Source: Proteles cristata cristata (lineage: Eukaryota > Chordata > Mammalia > Carnivora > Hyaenidae). Taken from it: DNA of 64,000 nt. This document shows, one piece after another, positions 9,959 through 22,500 of this stretch (its first letter is position 1; each line of letters opens with the position of its first letter). Below the pieces are notes generated by a model, which saw only the letters and a program-made list of their open reading frames with translations, was not told the origin of the DNA and searched no databases. Position numbers and translations under genes: made by a program. The stretch is from the NCBI GenBank assembly GCA_017311185.1, contig JAESUZ010000415.1, positions 389,501 to 453,500 on the forward strand. The letters run 5' to 3'.

Positions 9959-12900
9959 GTAAGTGTTCTTTTCAAATGTCCATAGTTGAGACGTGGAGGT
10001 AATTAGGCAGACCAAACAAAGCACCTGGGCCAGGAGTGACTAGAAACTTGGGTTGTAAAAGGCTGGTGGTGGTGTCAATTTGAACACATCCTGATTGTAA
10101 GAGTGAATGCAGGCTTGTCATGTTGGTGGCTGCTGAGAAGCCGATTGCATGAAGCCATGCAAGTGACTTGAGCCCTCAAAGGAGAGTCTCCGTGAACACC
10201 TTGCAACTAAGGGGACCAGGGCAAGAAAATCTGCTATGACGATGGGCTCAGAGGACCCTGGGTATGGATCTCAGAGAACCTTTTGAGAAGCCATTAACAG
10301 CTACAGACTCTCTTTACACGTGTTGAGAGCTGTACGGTTTTCTGGCCATTTTAGGCAACAGTAGGGCAAGAAGCCCTGTGATTCAGCTCCAAGGAGAATC
10401 CTGTTCATTGCATATGATTCGGGTTTCACTCAGATGGATGAGTTTTGGAGACAAGCTTTGTGGATAGCATTCTTCTCCCTTTTCACAGGACCCTAGCAGG
10501 GACAGAGAGGGTCAGCAGGGGACCAAGGGAGGTGGTGGTGAGCAGGGAAAGGAAATGCCATCCGCCGGTCTTGCATGGGGACCCTAGGCATTTGGAAGCA
10601 GATGGGTAGTGGCGATGTCAGCTCCTGCTGTGTGACTTTGTGGTTCCAGAGTGCCAGCTGGATCTCTGGCACAAGAGAGGGGCCACCGAAAGAGACAGAG
10701 CTTCCTGGAGTCCCTACCAGATATGGTTTGAGGCCTGAGCATGGGTTTTAGAGCCAGCACTTTGAATCACAGCTTTGCCACATTCTAGCTGTGGAATATT
10801 GGGCAAGTAACATCATCACTCTGAGTCTCAGTTTCCCCTACTGCAAACCAAGTGACAGATAATCTGTCACAGATTTGGGGAGGGCCATGGCTGATTGAAT
10901 CAAGCAATTCATTGGCTTTCAATAAATATTACCTCTTTTCCCTTGAAATTTCCAGAACGAATACGACATCTCTATAAGGGGTGCCTGGGTGGCTCAGTCG
11001 GTTAAGCATCCGGCTTTGGCTCAGGTCATACATAATCTCATGGTTTGTGGGTTTGAGCCTCGCATCGGGCTTTGTGCTGACAGCTCAGAGCCTGGATCTT
11101 GCTTCAGATTCTGTCTCCCTCTGTCTTTGCCTCTCCTCTATTCGCTCACATTCTCTCTCTCTCAAAAATAAACATTAAAAAAATTTAAATCAGAGATTGC
11201 ACCCCTTTTGGGGGGCAGGTAAAGAAGGATCCAGGGATAACAACTGATATAGCAGTCATAGCCTCTTTGTCTTATTAAACACCTTTGCATTTCATTTCCC
11301 ATTCTATCCCATAGAGCTTTCCCTGTAGGAAGTAGATTAAATTTCAGCTTTTCTGATTAGATACTTCAAAAACAAGAGCTTCTTCTCCCCCTTCAGTGTA
11401 AACTGTCCTCAGGCACCTTCCTTTGGCCCATATGAAGCTGTTAAGTGACTCAGCTCTGAGAGAGTTTTCTTTTACCAGTGGTGACATGTCTATGTGTGCT
11501 GTGGCTGCAATTACAAATTTTCAAGCCCCTACATCATCTGATTGCTTGTTGGATGTCTGGGGCCAAGACCCAGCAGAAATTCTATAGGGCTGGAGGAAGA
11601 GGTGGAAATTATCAGAGGCCCACAACGGGCCCAGAAAAAGTACCAGTCGGAAAGTATTAGATCCTAAAGTTTGCAGGCAAGGAGAGAGATGATGCAGTCT
11701 GTTTGAAGTTCACAAAACGGTAATGGTCCCAAAAAAATCCCTTTTGTGCAAGCCCCAGTGAATTTTTAGGGTTAGCAATGAAATTATAAGTCAATAATGG
11801 ATAAAAGAGAAAATATGAGAGATAGCCTTCAGGCAATGAGCTTAGTCAGTTCCAAAGAGAAGATTCAGGGCTTTGGAATGTTTTCTTACCCCAGATGTGT
11901 GCCAGACAGGTGGTCGGGAAGGCGGCTCGCGTTCCACAGGCCAGTATGCAGATATCCAAGGGAAAGTGGCCAACTGGCTCAGATGCTTTGGAGAGTGCAG
12001 GGGCATCATCGAGGGGAGGGAGCCACACAGCCAGATGGGCTGGGCAGTCTCTTCCACCCCACATAGCTAAAAATAATAACCAAATGCTATCATTTAATGA
12101 GAAATCCTATGGGCCAGGTTCTTTCTTTTTAGTTGATCAGTTCTCCTCTGGGAGGACCCTAAGAAGTAGGTAGTGTTACTGCTCCCATTTTACAGGTGAG
12201 AAGATGGACAGCTTGGCCTCTAGTCATACAGCTGGGAAGTGGCAGAGCTGAGCTCTACTCTATGGGCTGCTGTCTGCTGTCTGGATGAGGTCTTTTGGCT
12301 GGACCCTGTGGCTAAAGATGAGATCTCTTCCATCCATAGAGCTTCAAGGACATGGTCCTTTGTGTAGGGGCAGGAAGCTCTTAGACCAGGCGTTTGTTTG
12401 CTGGTTGGGGTGTAGTGATCTCCATGTGCCCCTGGAAGTTTAAGGAAAAGCGGTCACAGGGTCTTCTATGATCACTACCCATTGGAAGGATGTGTAGACA
12501 CTCTCCCATGAATTTAGGTTGTGCAGCAAACCCTCTAATGAGTTCTCTATGGACTCATCTCTAACATAGATTTTTACTCAGATATCCATGATCCAAAGAG
12601 GTATGGGTCAAATGTTATTGTCGTGAATAGTAGAGATTCATTCGAAGTGCCTTCCTGCCCTGAGCTAGGATTGCTTTTCCTTAATGAACATCTGTCCCCA
12701 GCACAGCCTTGCAGTGTTGTCTCTGTGTTGTGGATGAGAAAGGCACCCAGAGATGTTCAACTAACTTCCCAGCCAGGACTGAGGCTCAGATCTGTCCACC
12801 TCCTTACCCCTTATAGGAGATCCGCTCAACTATATCGAGAATGTGCACCACCCCCAGGGCTCAGAAATCTCTTCTTGCTGTGGTTCTTGGGTGATTTGGA

Positions 12901-15900
12901 GGTGCCGCTGGGCTTGGCCATAAATGAAATTTGACCTTCACCAGGGTCAGAAGCCAGAGGACAAGGCTTGGCAGGCCATTCCCAGAGAGGACAGAAGACA
13001 ATGGCTGCTCTCTCCCCAGCAAGGTGCCTTATACTTAAAATACGTGTTTGCTCCCATTTCTAGACTCTTTAAACCCTTGCATTTAAACCCAAGAACTCTA
13101 CAGCTCTAGCATCGCAGAAAGTTTTGAAGGGACCCGAATCTGCAAACTGCAACTTGGGGTACCTTCTGCTCACAGCCTGAGATTTATTTGGGCGAGGTTA
13201 GAAGGTCAGCCAAAGAGAATTTTAATTTTCTTTCACTTGGTTGGCAGCATTTGCAAATCAGAACATTTCACATAGAAATAAAAATCCCAAGTTTTTCCTG
13301 AAAACCAGACATCAATATGTTTTTATTTTTTATTATTATAATTTTTTATGGTTTTTAAAATTTTTCTGAGACAGAGAGACAGAGACAGAGTGTGAGCGGG
13401 AGGGCAGAGAGAGAGGGAGACACAGAATGTGAAGCAGGCTCCAGGCTCTGAGCTGTCAGCACAGAGCCCAACACGGGGCTCAAACCCACAAAGTGTGAGA
13501 TCATGACCTGAGCTGAAGTCGGACACTCAGTTGACTGAGCCATGCAGGCTCCCCCAAACCAGACATTTTAGGAACATGGGGCTCACATACCTGTTTGGCA
13601 CCAAGCAGATGAGGGGCTACTGCTCCATTTTTAGAAGGAACTTGAGTCCCCTGAGGGTAACCTCCATAGGTCCTACAACCCTCTATCACTGACACTCCTT
13701 TGCTTGACAGATGTACATTATGTGCCAGGTTCTAAGTTGAAGAGAGAGACAGAGACAGAGAAAGCCCAGCTTGTCTGTTACTTTGCAGAAACACTGGATG
13801 TTGAAGGATTGGAGCCAGTTTTGGCTGGTCAGGTAACTGGGTTCAATGTCTGATTAATTTCAGCATTCAAATCTTCCCAGCCCCCAGGACCAAACTGGGC
13901 CTTTAATGGGAATAAGTAGGAGCCACCAGTTTCTAAGCCTCAATGTTCCAGAATATCCAAGTCTCCTTCAGGCCCAGGAAGGACGTCACTCCCTCTTGCT
14001 AGAACCCAAGTCCTATGGAAAAGAGAGGGACTGAATTTCACTGTGACTTCTTACAGATATTTTTTTTAAAAAAACTGATCCAAAGCACAATTCCAACTCA
14101 TTAGCTTTGGTGGTGTATGCTGGTATTTAGGGAAATCAGGTCGCAGGAAATCGCCTGTGTATATAGGCACAGATATATTTATATCTTAAATTCATTAAGG
14201 TTCCCTAAATACAAAAGCAATTTTGCTGTCACAGAGAAACAGCATGGCAGAATATTCGGCAGCCGGGATTTTAAATAAAACATGCTTTTTCTTCATAATT
14301 AATATAACAAGGTTTTCTGGCTTGGGACTTGGCAAAGATCCCTAGAAAAAATAAGGGGGTGGGGGCTGGTGTGCAGTGCCTGTGACCCTGACAAACAAGT
14401 TCCAGGAAGAGCTTATGCTTAGTGAGCTGTCCTCAATCATGCCCATGATTTGCAAAAGAAAAGAAAGAAAAGAAAAGAAAAGAAGCTCAAACTCCCTGAC
14501 AATAGTAGCTAATAATTATAATCACAGCAGCAACCATTTATGAAGTCTCTATCCTACGTCATATATTGTGTGCGTAATGTCTATTGTCTCATTCCCAAGT
14601 GCCCAGTGAGTTAGGCACCATTATCATCCTTATCTGACAAATAAGAAACTAAGCTATCGGAAAGCTGAGTAATCTGTCTAAGATGGCCACCCACCGAGAT
14701 TACAGAGCCAGGATTCAAACCCAGGTCTGCCCAATGCCAGTTCCATACTCATGACCAGTGTGGTAGAGGTGGCCATGCCACGCGCTCCCTGAGAACAGTT
14801 GAGAATGTTGAGTGTCATTTGGGAGGTATCAGAAGATGCAGTGCTCTCAGACTCCAGCTTCAGGCAGGAGACCAAGTTCTTCCTACCTGGAGGCTCCTTC
14901 AACGGTCCCTAAAGTTTTTCTTTCTAATACCAGAGGGATCAAAGCTTTCCAGATCGCTAACAAATTAGTCCAGTGTTTTCAAACCTTACTCATGAATGAA
15001 TCCATCTTCAGGAATTTCGCTAAAGTCCAAACCAGTCTCTTAATATTTTTGTTAAACAGACTTACCTTTTCTCTAGCTCAATAGATTTGTTTTTAAAGGA
15101 AATTGTCACTACTATAAAAGGGGGGAAAATCAAATAAAATGATGTCATTGAATTCTAACTGGCTACACTTGTCACACATGCTCAGAGCCTGAAGACTGCT
15201 TTCTTCTTGTTGGAAGGGGAGACTAGCAAGAGGTAGAGAAGATAGAGACTTAGCAGCAGCACCCAGTTCTTCTTTGTGGTGAGTTTGGAAGGGCTTGTGG
15301 TAAAATTAGGAAGGGAGTGACCATCGTAGGCTGTGTTTGATGTCAGGTCACGTCCTGGGGAGCACCAGCCAAACTAGCTTGGGGACCACCAATTCCACCC
15401 CACAGAAAGCACAGAAGCGAAGGCAGCTTCAGGATTCTGCCCATGTGGCAGAGGCCTCAGAGCCATCCTGAGCCATCTTTTGTTTTGTGCGTTCATTTGC
15501 CTTTCCAAAGACCTTGCCTTTCCAAAGACCTTCCAAAGGCACTATCAACCAGAAAGGGGTGTTTTTATCTAGCCTCACTCTCCTGGATGACTTCACTCCC
15601 TAATCCTCAATCCTCCCCAATTCTTTGCAAATGCTACACTCCTCATGAGCAGCTGTATCCCCTGGAGTGAAACATGGGTGAGGAAATTTTTACTTTTACA
15701 ATCGGGGAAACTGAGGCACAAAGAGACTCAACAACTTGCACAGGAGGAAATAGCAGCCCACAGTCCCCTTGGCCAGGAGCTTCATGCCTGAGACAGGTGT
15801 GATCAAAGCGAGGCTGAGGGCAAAGTCACCTGGGTACTGGTTGAAAATTCATGTTCTGAGTCTACTCCAGACCCATGGACGTACGATCTCTGTGTATAAG

Positions 15901-16497
15901 GCCCAGGAACCTGAATTTTTAAGAATATTTATTTATGTATTTATTAGAGAGAGAGAGAAAGCCAAGGATAGTCAGAGAGAGGGAGAGAGCAATCCTAAGC
16001 AGGTTCTGCACGGTCAGTGGGGGCTCAATCCATGAACTGTGAGATTATGACTTGAGCCGAAGCCAAGAGTCGGACACTTAACTGACTGAGCCACCCGGGC
16101 ACCTCAGGAGCCTGGACTTTTATCAAGCTCTCCAGAGATGAATGGCAAATGCCATGGAGGTCTACTCTCTGCCCCACTCCGTCTCTGCTTGTCCCATGAA
16201 GCTACAGTCGAGCCCTCGGTTACCTGGGCAGAGGTCGGACTCTTTAGTGGGCTCTAAAGCTCTGAGCTTTAAAGTAGAAAGGTTGCTGGGGGCACCCCGG
16301 TGGCTTAATGGGTTAAGCGGCTGACTTCAGCTCAGGTCATGATGTTGTGGTTTGTGGGTTTGAGCCCCGCATCGGGCTCTGTGCTGACAGTTCAGAGCCT
16401 GGAGCTGGCTTCAAATTCTGTGACTCCCTTTCTCTCTGTTCTTCCCCTGCTCACACCCTATCTCTCAAAACTAAATAAATGTTTAAAAAATTAAAAA

Positions 16498-16560
<63 letters not shown>

Positions 16561-19500
16561 GCTGCACAGGTGATTGACAGAGCAAGGAGATCTGACCTTG
16601 AGTCCCTCCCCTGACCCAGTCAGCTCCTGTCCTTACAGGAACACTCCATCCCCCTGGGCCTTAGCGCCCTGTATGTGAAGAGTATAGACTGGCTCCTCTC
16701 CACAGTGCACCCTTGCTCATCACTACAGTCCTATTCACCCAGGCTCCCAAGAAAGAAACCACCCACGCAGACCACTGGCCAATGCTTTCTTCTTTGGCCA
16801 CCATATTTCCCCACTGGAGCCTTCCCTCCTTGCCCTGAGCTTCAGATTAAAGCAAAGCCACAGCGAAGCCTGCACATCCTGAGACAGCCCCATGCAGCAT
16901 ATGTGCAAAAGCAGGGAAGGCAAGGTTCCTGGCAATTAAAAAAGGACTGAATGGCACCACGTTATACTGGTTAGGATGGCCAGAATTTTCTCAAATGGAA
17001 AGTTACCAGTGTCGGTGAGGATGTGGAAGAACTGGAATCTTCATGCGCCGTTGGTGGGAATGTAAAGTGGTGTGGCCACTGTGGAGCACAGGATGGGGGT
17101 TCCTCAGCAAGTTAGAACTACCATAAGACCCAGAAAATTCCCCTCCTAGGTGTAACCCAGAAAAATGGAAAGCAGGGATTGGAACAGATATTTATACACC
17201 CATGTTCATAGCAACTTAATCACAATAGTCCCGAAATATAAACAACCCAAGTGTCCCTCAACAAATGAATGGATAAACAAAATGGATATACAATGGAAAT
17301 CTACTCAGACTGCAAAAGAATGAAATTTTTATATATGCTACAACACGATGAACCTCGAGAACATTATGCCTCATGAAATAAATCCGGTCACAGAAGGACA
17401 AATGTGATTCCACACATACGAAGTACCTAGAAGGGGCAGATTCAGAGACAGAAAACAGAATGCAGGTTACTGGGGTACTGGCCGGAGGGGGTTGTGGGGG
17501 ATAAGTTATCTAATGACTACAGACTTTATGTTGGGGATGTTAAGATGTTTTGGGTAAAGAGAGTGGAGATGGTTACACAACAATATTAATGTAACTAATG
17601 CCACTGAATGGTACACTTACAAATGGTTAAAATAAAAAATCTTGTGTTATGTGTATTTTATCACAGTTTTGGTTTTTTTTGGTTTTTTTTTTTTTTTTTG
17701 GAAAAGACTAAGCGGCTTTGCACAACTGTGAATTTCATCACAGTTTGTCCGCAGCAAGAGTCCGCAGCAGTGAGGGCTGGTGGGGCTGGTGACGGGAACG
17801 CGGACAACCTCTGTCCTGTGTCACCACCACATCTCACCCTGACCTTGAGCTCTTTGTCCAACAGTGAGGACTGGCCCACTGAGCAGTGCGCTCTTGTCTT
17901 TGGCCCACCGTTTAGCCAGGAGCTGCCGCTTCACTTGGTCATGGTGCAGAGTTATCTGTCGCCCAGCTGCCCTTGGGAAAAATGCAATTCTTCCATGTGA
18001 TCTACCACTAGCTCATGGTAGAACATCCAAGGAGGAAGGGATAGGGGATTAGAGTACCAATTCTTTTTTAAGTCTATTTATTTATTTTGAGAGAGAAAGA
18101 GAGAGAGGGCACATGCCGAGAGAGAGAGCACGGCTCACACATGCGATTGGGGGAGGGAGCAGAGAAAGAGAGAGAGAGAGAGAGAATCTGTAGCAGGCTC
18201 TGTATTGTCCGTAGAGCTCAGCAGAGGGTGGGGCTCAGTCCCACCAACTGTGAGATCATAACCAGAGCCGAAATCAAGAGTTGGACACTTACCTGGCTGA
18301 GCCACCCAGGTGCCCTTGGAGTCCCAATTTTCTATTGCTGGTTCATGCTAAGCCAAGCTTCTGGCCCCAAAGGACAGGTCTAGAGCCATATCCCCCCTCT
18401 TCTGCTTCCAAACCCTCTGAGAATATTTTCCATCAGCTAATTCCTGGGATTTGCCAACTCAGATTTTTGGCCTCTGCCTTTTTGTTTTCCAGAAGATTTA
18501 GAATTCGGAAAGGTAGAGGAAGACCCTGAGCTGAAATAATCTAGATTAAAGATTGAATCTAGAAAAAGATTAAACTAGGTTAAAGAGAGGACAAAACAGA
18601 CGCTCAATGCTCTTCACCCCCAAGGAGATTACATTGTAAATCAGGAAGGCTCAGAGATCATATCCTTCTCTCTGCCCTCCCTGTCTTTCCCACTAATAAA
18701 CCGTAGCCTAGAAGGCACTAGAAGATACTAGAAGCTGCTATTTTATCCCTGTTGAGACAAAGAATAGAAGTGGTGGACGAAGCAGGCAGTGGCTTGCATA
18801 TCCTCTGATCTGAGTGGGGATGTTTGTTGAGATGTGTTAGGTACAGTGGACTGGCTGAGGCTTGAGCTGACTTTTGTACCTTCCACAGCTGTCACTGGTG
18901 CCTAGGAGCCCTCTCTCTGTTCTACCAGGACTAGCCTGGACAGGCCTTTCCTAAAGCTTTCCAAGGACAGAGGTCTGATTTCGTAACCTGCCTCTCTTAG
19001 AATTAGCTAGCTATTCTGTTTCTTTCTCCTCCATTCTTCCATTGCAGTGCACGTCTGCCAGTGCCCTCATCCCTCCAGCAATTTACTAGCTGAGTTACTT
19101 TGGGCAACTTAATCTCTGTGAACCTGTTTGCCCACCTCTAAAATAGACATAATTATAGTACTTCAATGATCAGGTATTGTGTGCAGTAAACGAGACAGAA
19201 TGCATGTAAAATACTGAGCACAGTCCTTGGCACACCGTCAGCTCTGGCTACAGGTCAGCTGAGATCACCGTTGTCTCCTCCTCTCCCTTCTTAGTCTTTT
19301 GCTTTCTTGGTCTTTGACCTTGGATTCGCAAATCCCAGGAGTAGGAGATGTATCATTTGCCTGTCACTGTGGAAAAACTGAACGCCATAATGGGATGAAA
19401 CATTGTGTCTACTCATTCTCCCCACCCCCATCACCCAGGTTAGTTTCAGGATCCAGACTTATGGCATAAATAACTGGTTATTGGCCTGGCCTTTCCCATA

Positions 19501-22500
19501 TGGTCCCCCAGATATCCAGCCTGTGTTTGGGCTGCCAATCTCCACATTTCACTGTAGCCTACCTCTGCAGAGGGACCCAGTGGTTCATAAAATGAGTGGG
19601 CCTGCTCTGGATCCCTAGGACCCCCTGACACGCAGCCCAGGCGACCCAGCCGGGTGGCAGCTGCTTCAGACTCACCCAGAGCCAGTGGGATCCGTGGGCC
19701 CCCAGAAAGGTCCGGCTTTGTTTTTGTTTGGTTTCCCTAAGAGCGGGGGCTCAGCTCCTGGGAAGGGCACGTCTGCCACCTGCTGGCCATGGGCAGCGCA
19801 GCACTTGGCCTCCCGCCCCAGCTCGGAGCTCAAATTTGGGGCTCTGGCCCAGGCCCAGGTGACCTTTTTCCACACTGGGACCTGAGAAAGTATGTTCCTT
19901 GAAGTCAGCTCTCCTGTCCTGCCCACTTCTCGAGGTTGACACTGGCCAGGCACGGTCCACATTGTTCAGTTCAAATTCAGTGGCTATAACTCCTCTGGGC
20001 TGGGCGAGTAGGGGGAGAGAGGGGCAGAGCCTGCCCTCCAGACAAGCTCCGTGGAGGGAAGCAGACACAGGGCAAAGGACAGGATCAACGCAGAGTTGGC
20101 AGGAGGGGTGACATTTGCACTCGGGGCCACCTCCTGGCCACACCCTAGTGCTCACACCTGAAGGGGTCAACTTCAGATTCTCCCCCGTTCAAGCCCCCAG
20201 GCCCAGGAGCACTCTTAAGGCCTGAACTTGCCCTCCCATCCCCCCTAGCCCCTCACCCCCGCTATCAAGCCCCTTCCAAAATAAGACACCCACCCCGGAG
20301 TCATTCTTTGCAGAAACCAGGCCCGGCGACCATGAGGCAATTAAACAGGCACAGCCCAGTCCAGACGGCAAATGGCACTCGTCCTCTCTGCATGCCGGTC
20401 CCTCCCCAGCTGTTCATGTTAAAGTTCATCACGTCTACAGAAAAGTGGAAAGAATAAGGCGCTCTGTGCCGTTGGCACTCTCCAGAAACTCCCCGGAGAC
20501 ATGATAACGTTCTCTAGTATCAGTCTGTATTCCAGCTTCCCAGGTGCCCCAGTAATGTCCGTTACAGCCGTTGCTTCTTTTTTTTTAAATCAAGGATCTC
20601 TCATGGCCTTGGGTTGTCAGGTCTCTTTAGTCTCATTTAGTAAAGAGCAGCCTTCCCATCTTCTTTGTCTTTCACGCTGCCGCCATTTTTGCAGGGTCTC
20701 AGGCAGCTGAGAACAGCCACTGTCTGTGTGTGTCGTGCTCCTCACGAGTAGACTTGGGGACACATTTTCGTCAAGAATTCTACTTGTTGATATTGTGCCT
20801 TCGGTACTTCCCATCAGGAGGCTTTTTTTTTTTTTTTACCTGCCTTTTCTTCTCTCTCTTTTTTAAGTTTATTTATTTTGAGAGAGAGAAGGAGAGAGAG
20901 AGAGAGAGAGAGCGAGAGCACACATATGCACGTGAGTGGCGGAGGGGCAGAGGGAGAAAGAATCCTAATCAGGCTCCACGCTCAGCGCAAAGCCCACTGT
21001 GGGGCTTGACTCCACAAACGGTGAGATCACGATCTCAGCCAAAATCAAGAGTCGGATGCTTGACCGGCTGGGCCACCCAGGCGCCCCTTACCTGCCTTCC
21101 TAATGACTCATCTGGCTAGTTCCCAGAATGGTTCCGGAGGCCTACAGTCAAACAGAAAATTAAAACCTCTGCTGAAGGGAGAGGAAGAAAATACACCCCG
21201 GTCGCTAGGTCGAGGTGAGTACTGGGAAACTGATCACCTTGACCAGAGCTTTTTGGTGGCGAAGACCCACAGGGAGAACCATCCAGGTGAGAGCGCCTTC
21301 CTTTTCTAATTCAGAGGTGGCCAAACACTGCCTGGAAATGGCCAGATAGGAACTATTTGGAACTGTAAGGTCTCCATCACGAAGGCTTTGCTGTTGTAGA
21401 ACAAACAGTCTAAGACAATACTTGAAAACAGGTATGGCTGTGTTCTAATAACACTCTATTTGTAGGGGTGCCTGGGTGGCTCAGTCAGTTAAGTGTCTCG
21501 CTCTTGGTTTCAGCTCAGGTCACTCTCTCGAGGTTTCATGAGATCGAGACCCGTGTCGGGCTCTGCGATGCCAGCACGGAGCCTGCTTGGGATCCTCTCT
21601 CTCTGCCCCTCGCCCACTCACACTGTCTCCGTCTCTCTCAAAATAAATAAATAAACTTAAAAAAAATTATATTTGTAAAACCACACTTCTGGGTTTGGCC
21701 TCAAGGGCTTTAGTTTGCTTACCCTTGAATTCAGTAAAAGAACATATTCTAACTATTAAGTGAGTAAAACTTTCTTCTTCTGGTAGTACTGTGTTCTAAA
21801 AGGAACTGTTCATAACACTGTTTATTTATTCAACAAAACCTTTTTCAGGACTGTCGGGTGTCAAGCACTATTCTCAGTATGGGGTAACACATCAGTGATG
21901 AAATAGGCAAGACCTTTGCCTTTCTAGAGGACAGAGTTGATGTGAGAATTAGAAAACATGCAAAAAAACAAATAAAAACTATGGAGGAAATGAATGGATA
22001 TAGTGACAAAATAGTGGGGGTGGGGAGGGGGTATAACACCAATAGGTGAATTGGGGAAGGCTTCCTTAAGCAAATGACATTTCACCTAAGACCTAGTGAT
22101 GGTCCTGGGAGAAAGCCTTCCATGCAGAAGTAAGAACAGGTGCAAAGGCCCTGAGGTGGAGGATCTTGGCCAGTGCCAGTTTGAACCTGGGTGTGGCTGG
22201 AGATTAGTCCTGGGCAGTGGGAGGGAAGAGTACGGGAGGAGGATTATAAATTGTGGCAGGTGCTTGTATTTTATTCCAAGAACTATGGGAAGTTACTGGA
22301 GAGTTTTAAGTATCTGTCCATCCCCCGCCCAAGAAGCTGTCATCCAAGACTCACCTAGCCTAGAGTGTGAATCCGAATCTTATCACAACTGTGTGACCTC
22401 TGAGCCTCAACTTTCTCATCTGTTAATGGGCTAATAAAAGCCTCCTCATTGGGCTGTTATAGGAATGAAATGCAGCAACGCCCAATCAGGCAGAGAGGAG

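Noticed and set aside
10981..11178. Open frames over SINE copies (also 2451, 13323, 33298, 35045, 47577)
   Set aside because: All are translations of the felid SINE, recognisable by repeated [14 protein letters not shown] strings.
19751..20170. 139-codon open frame on the - strand
   Set aside because: GC-rich intron 1 sequence with overlapping open frames on both strands and no homology I recognise.
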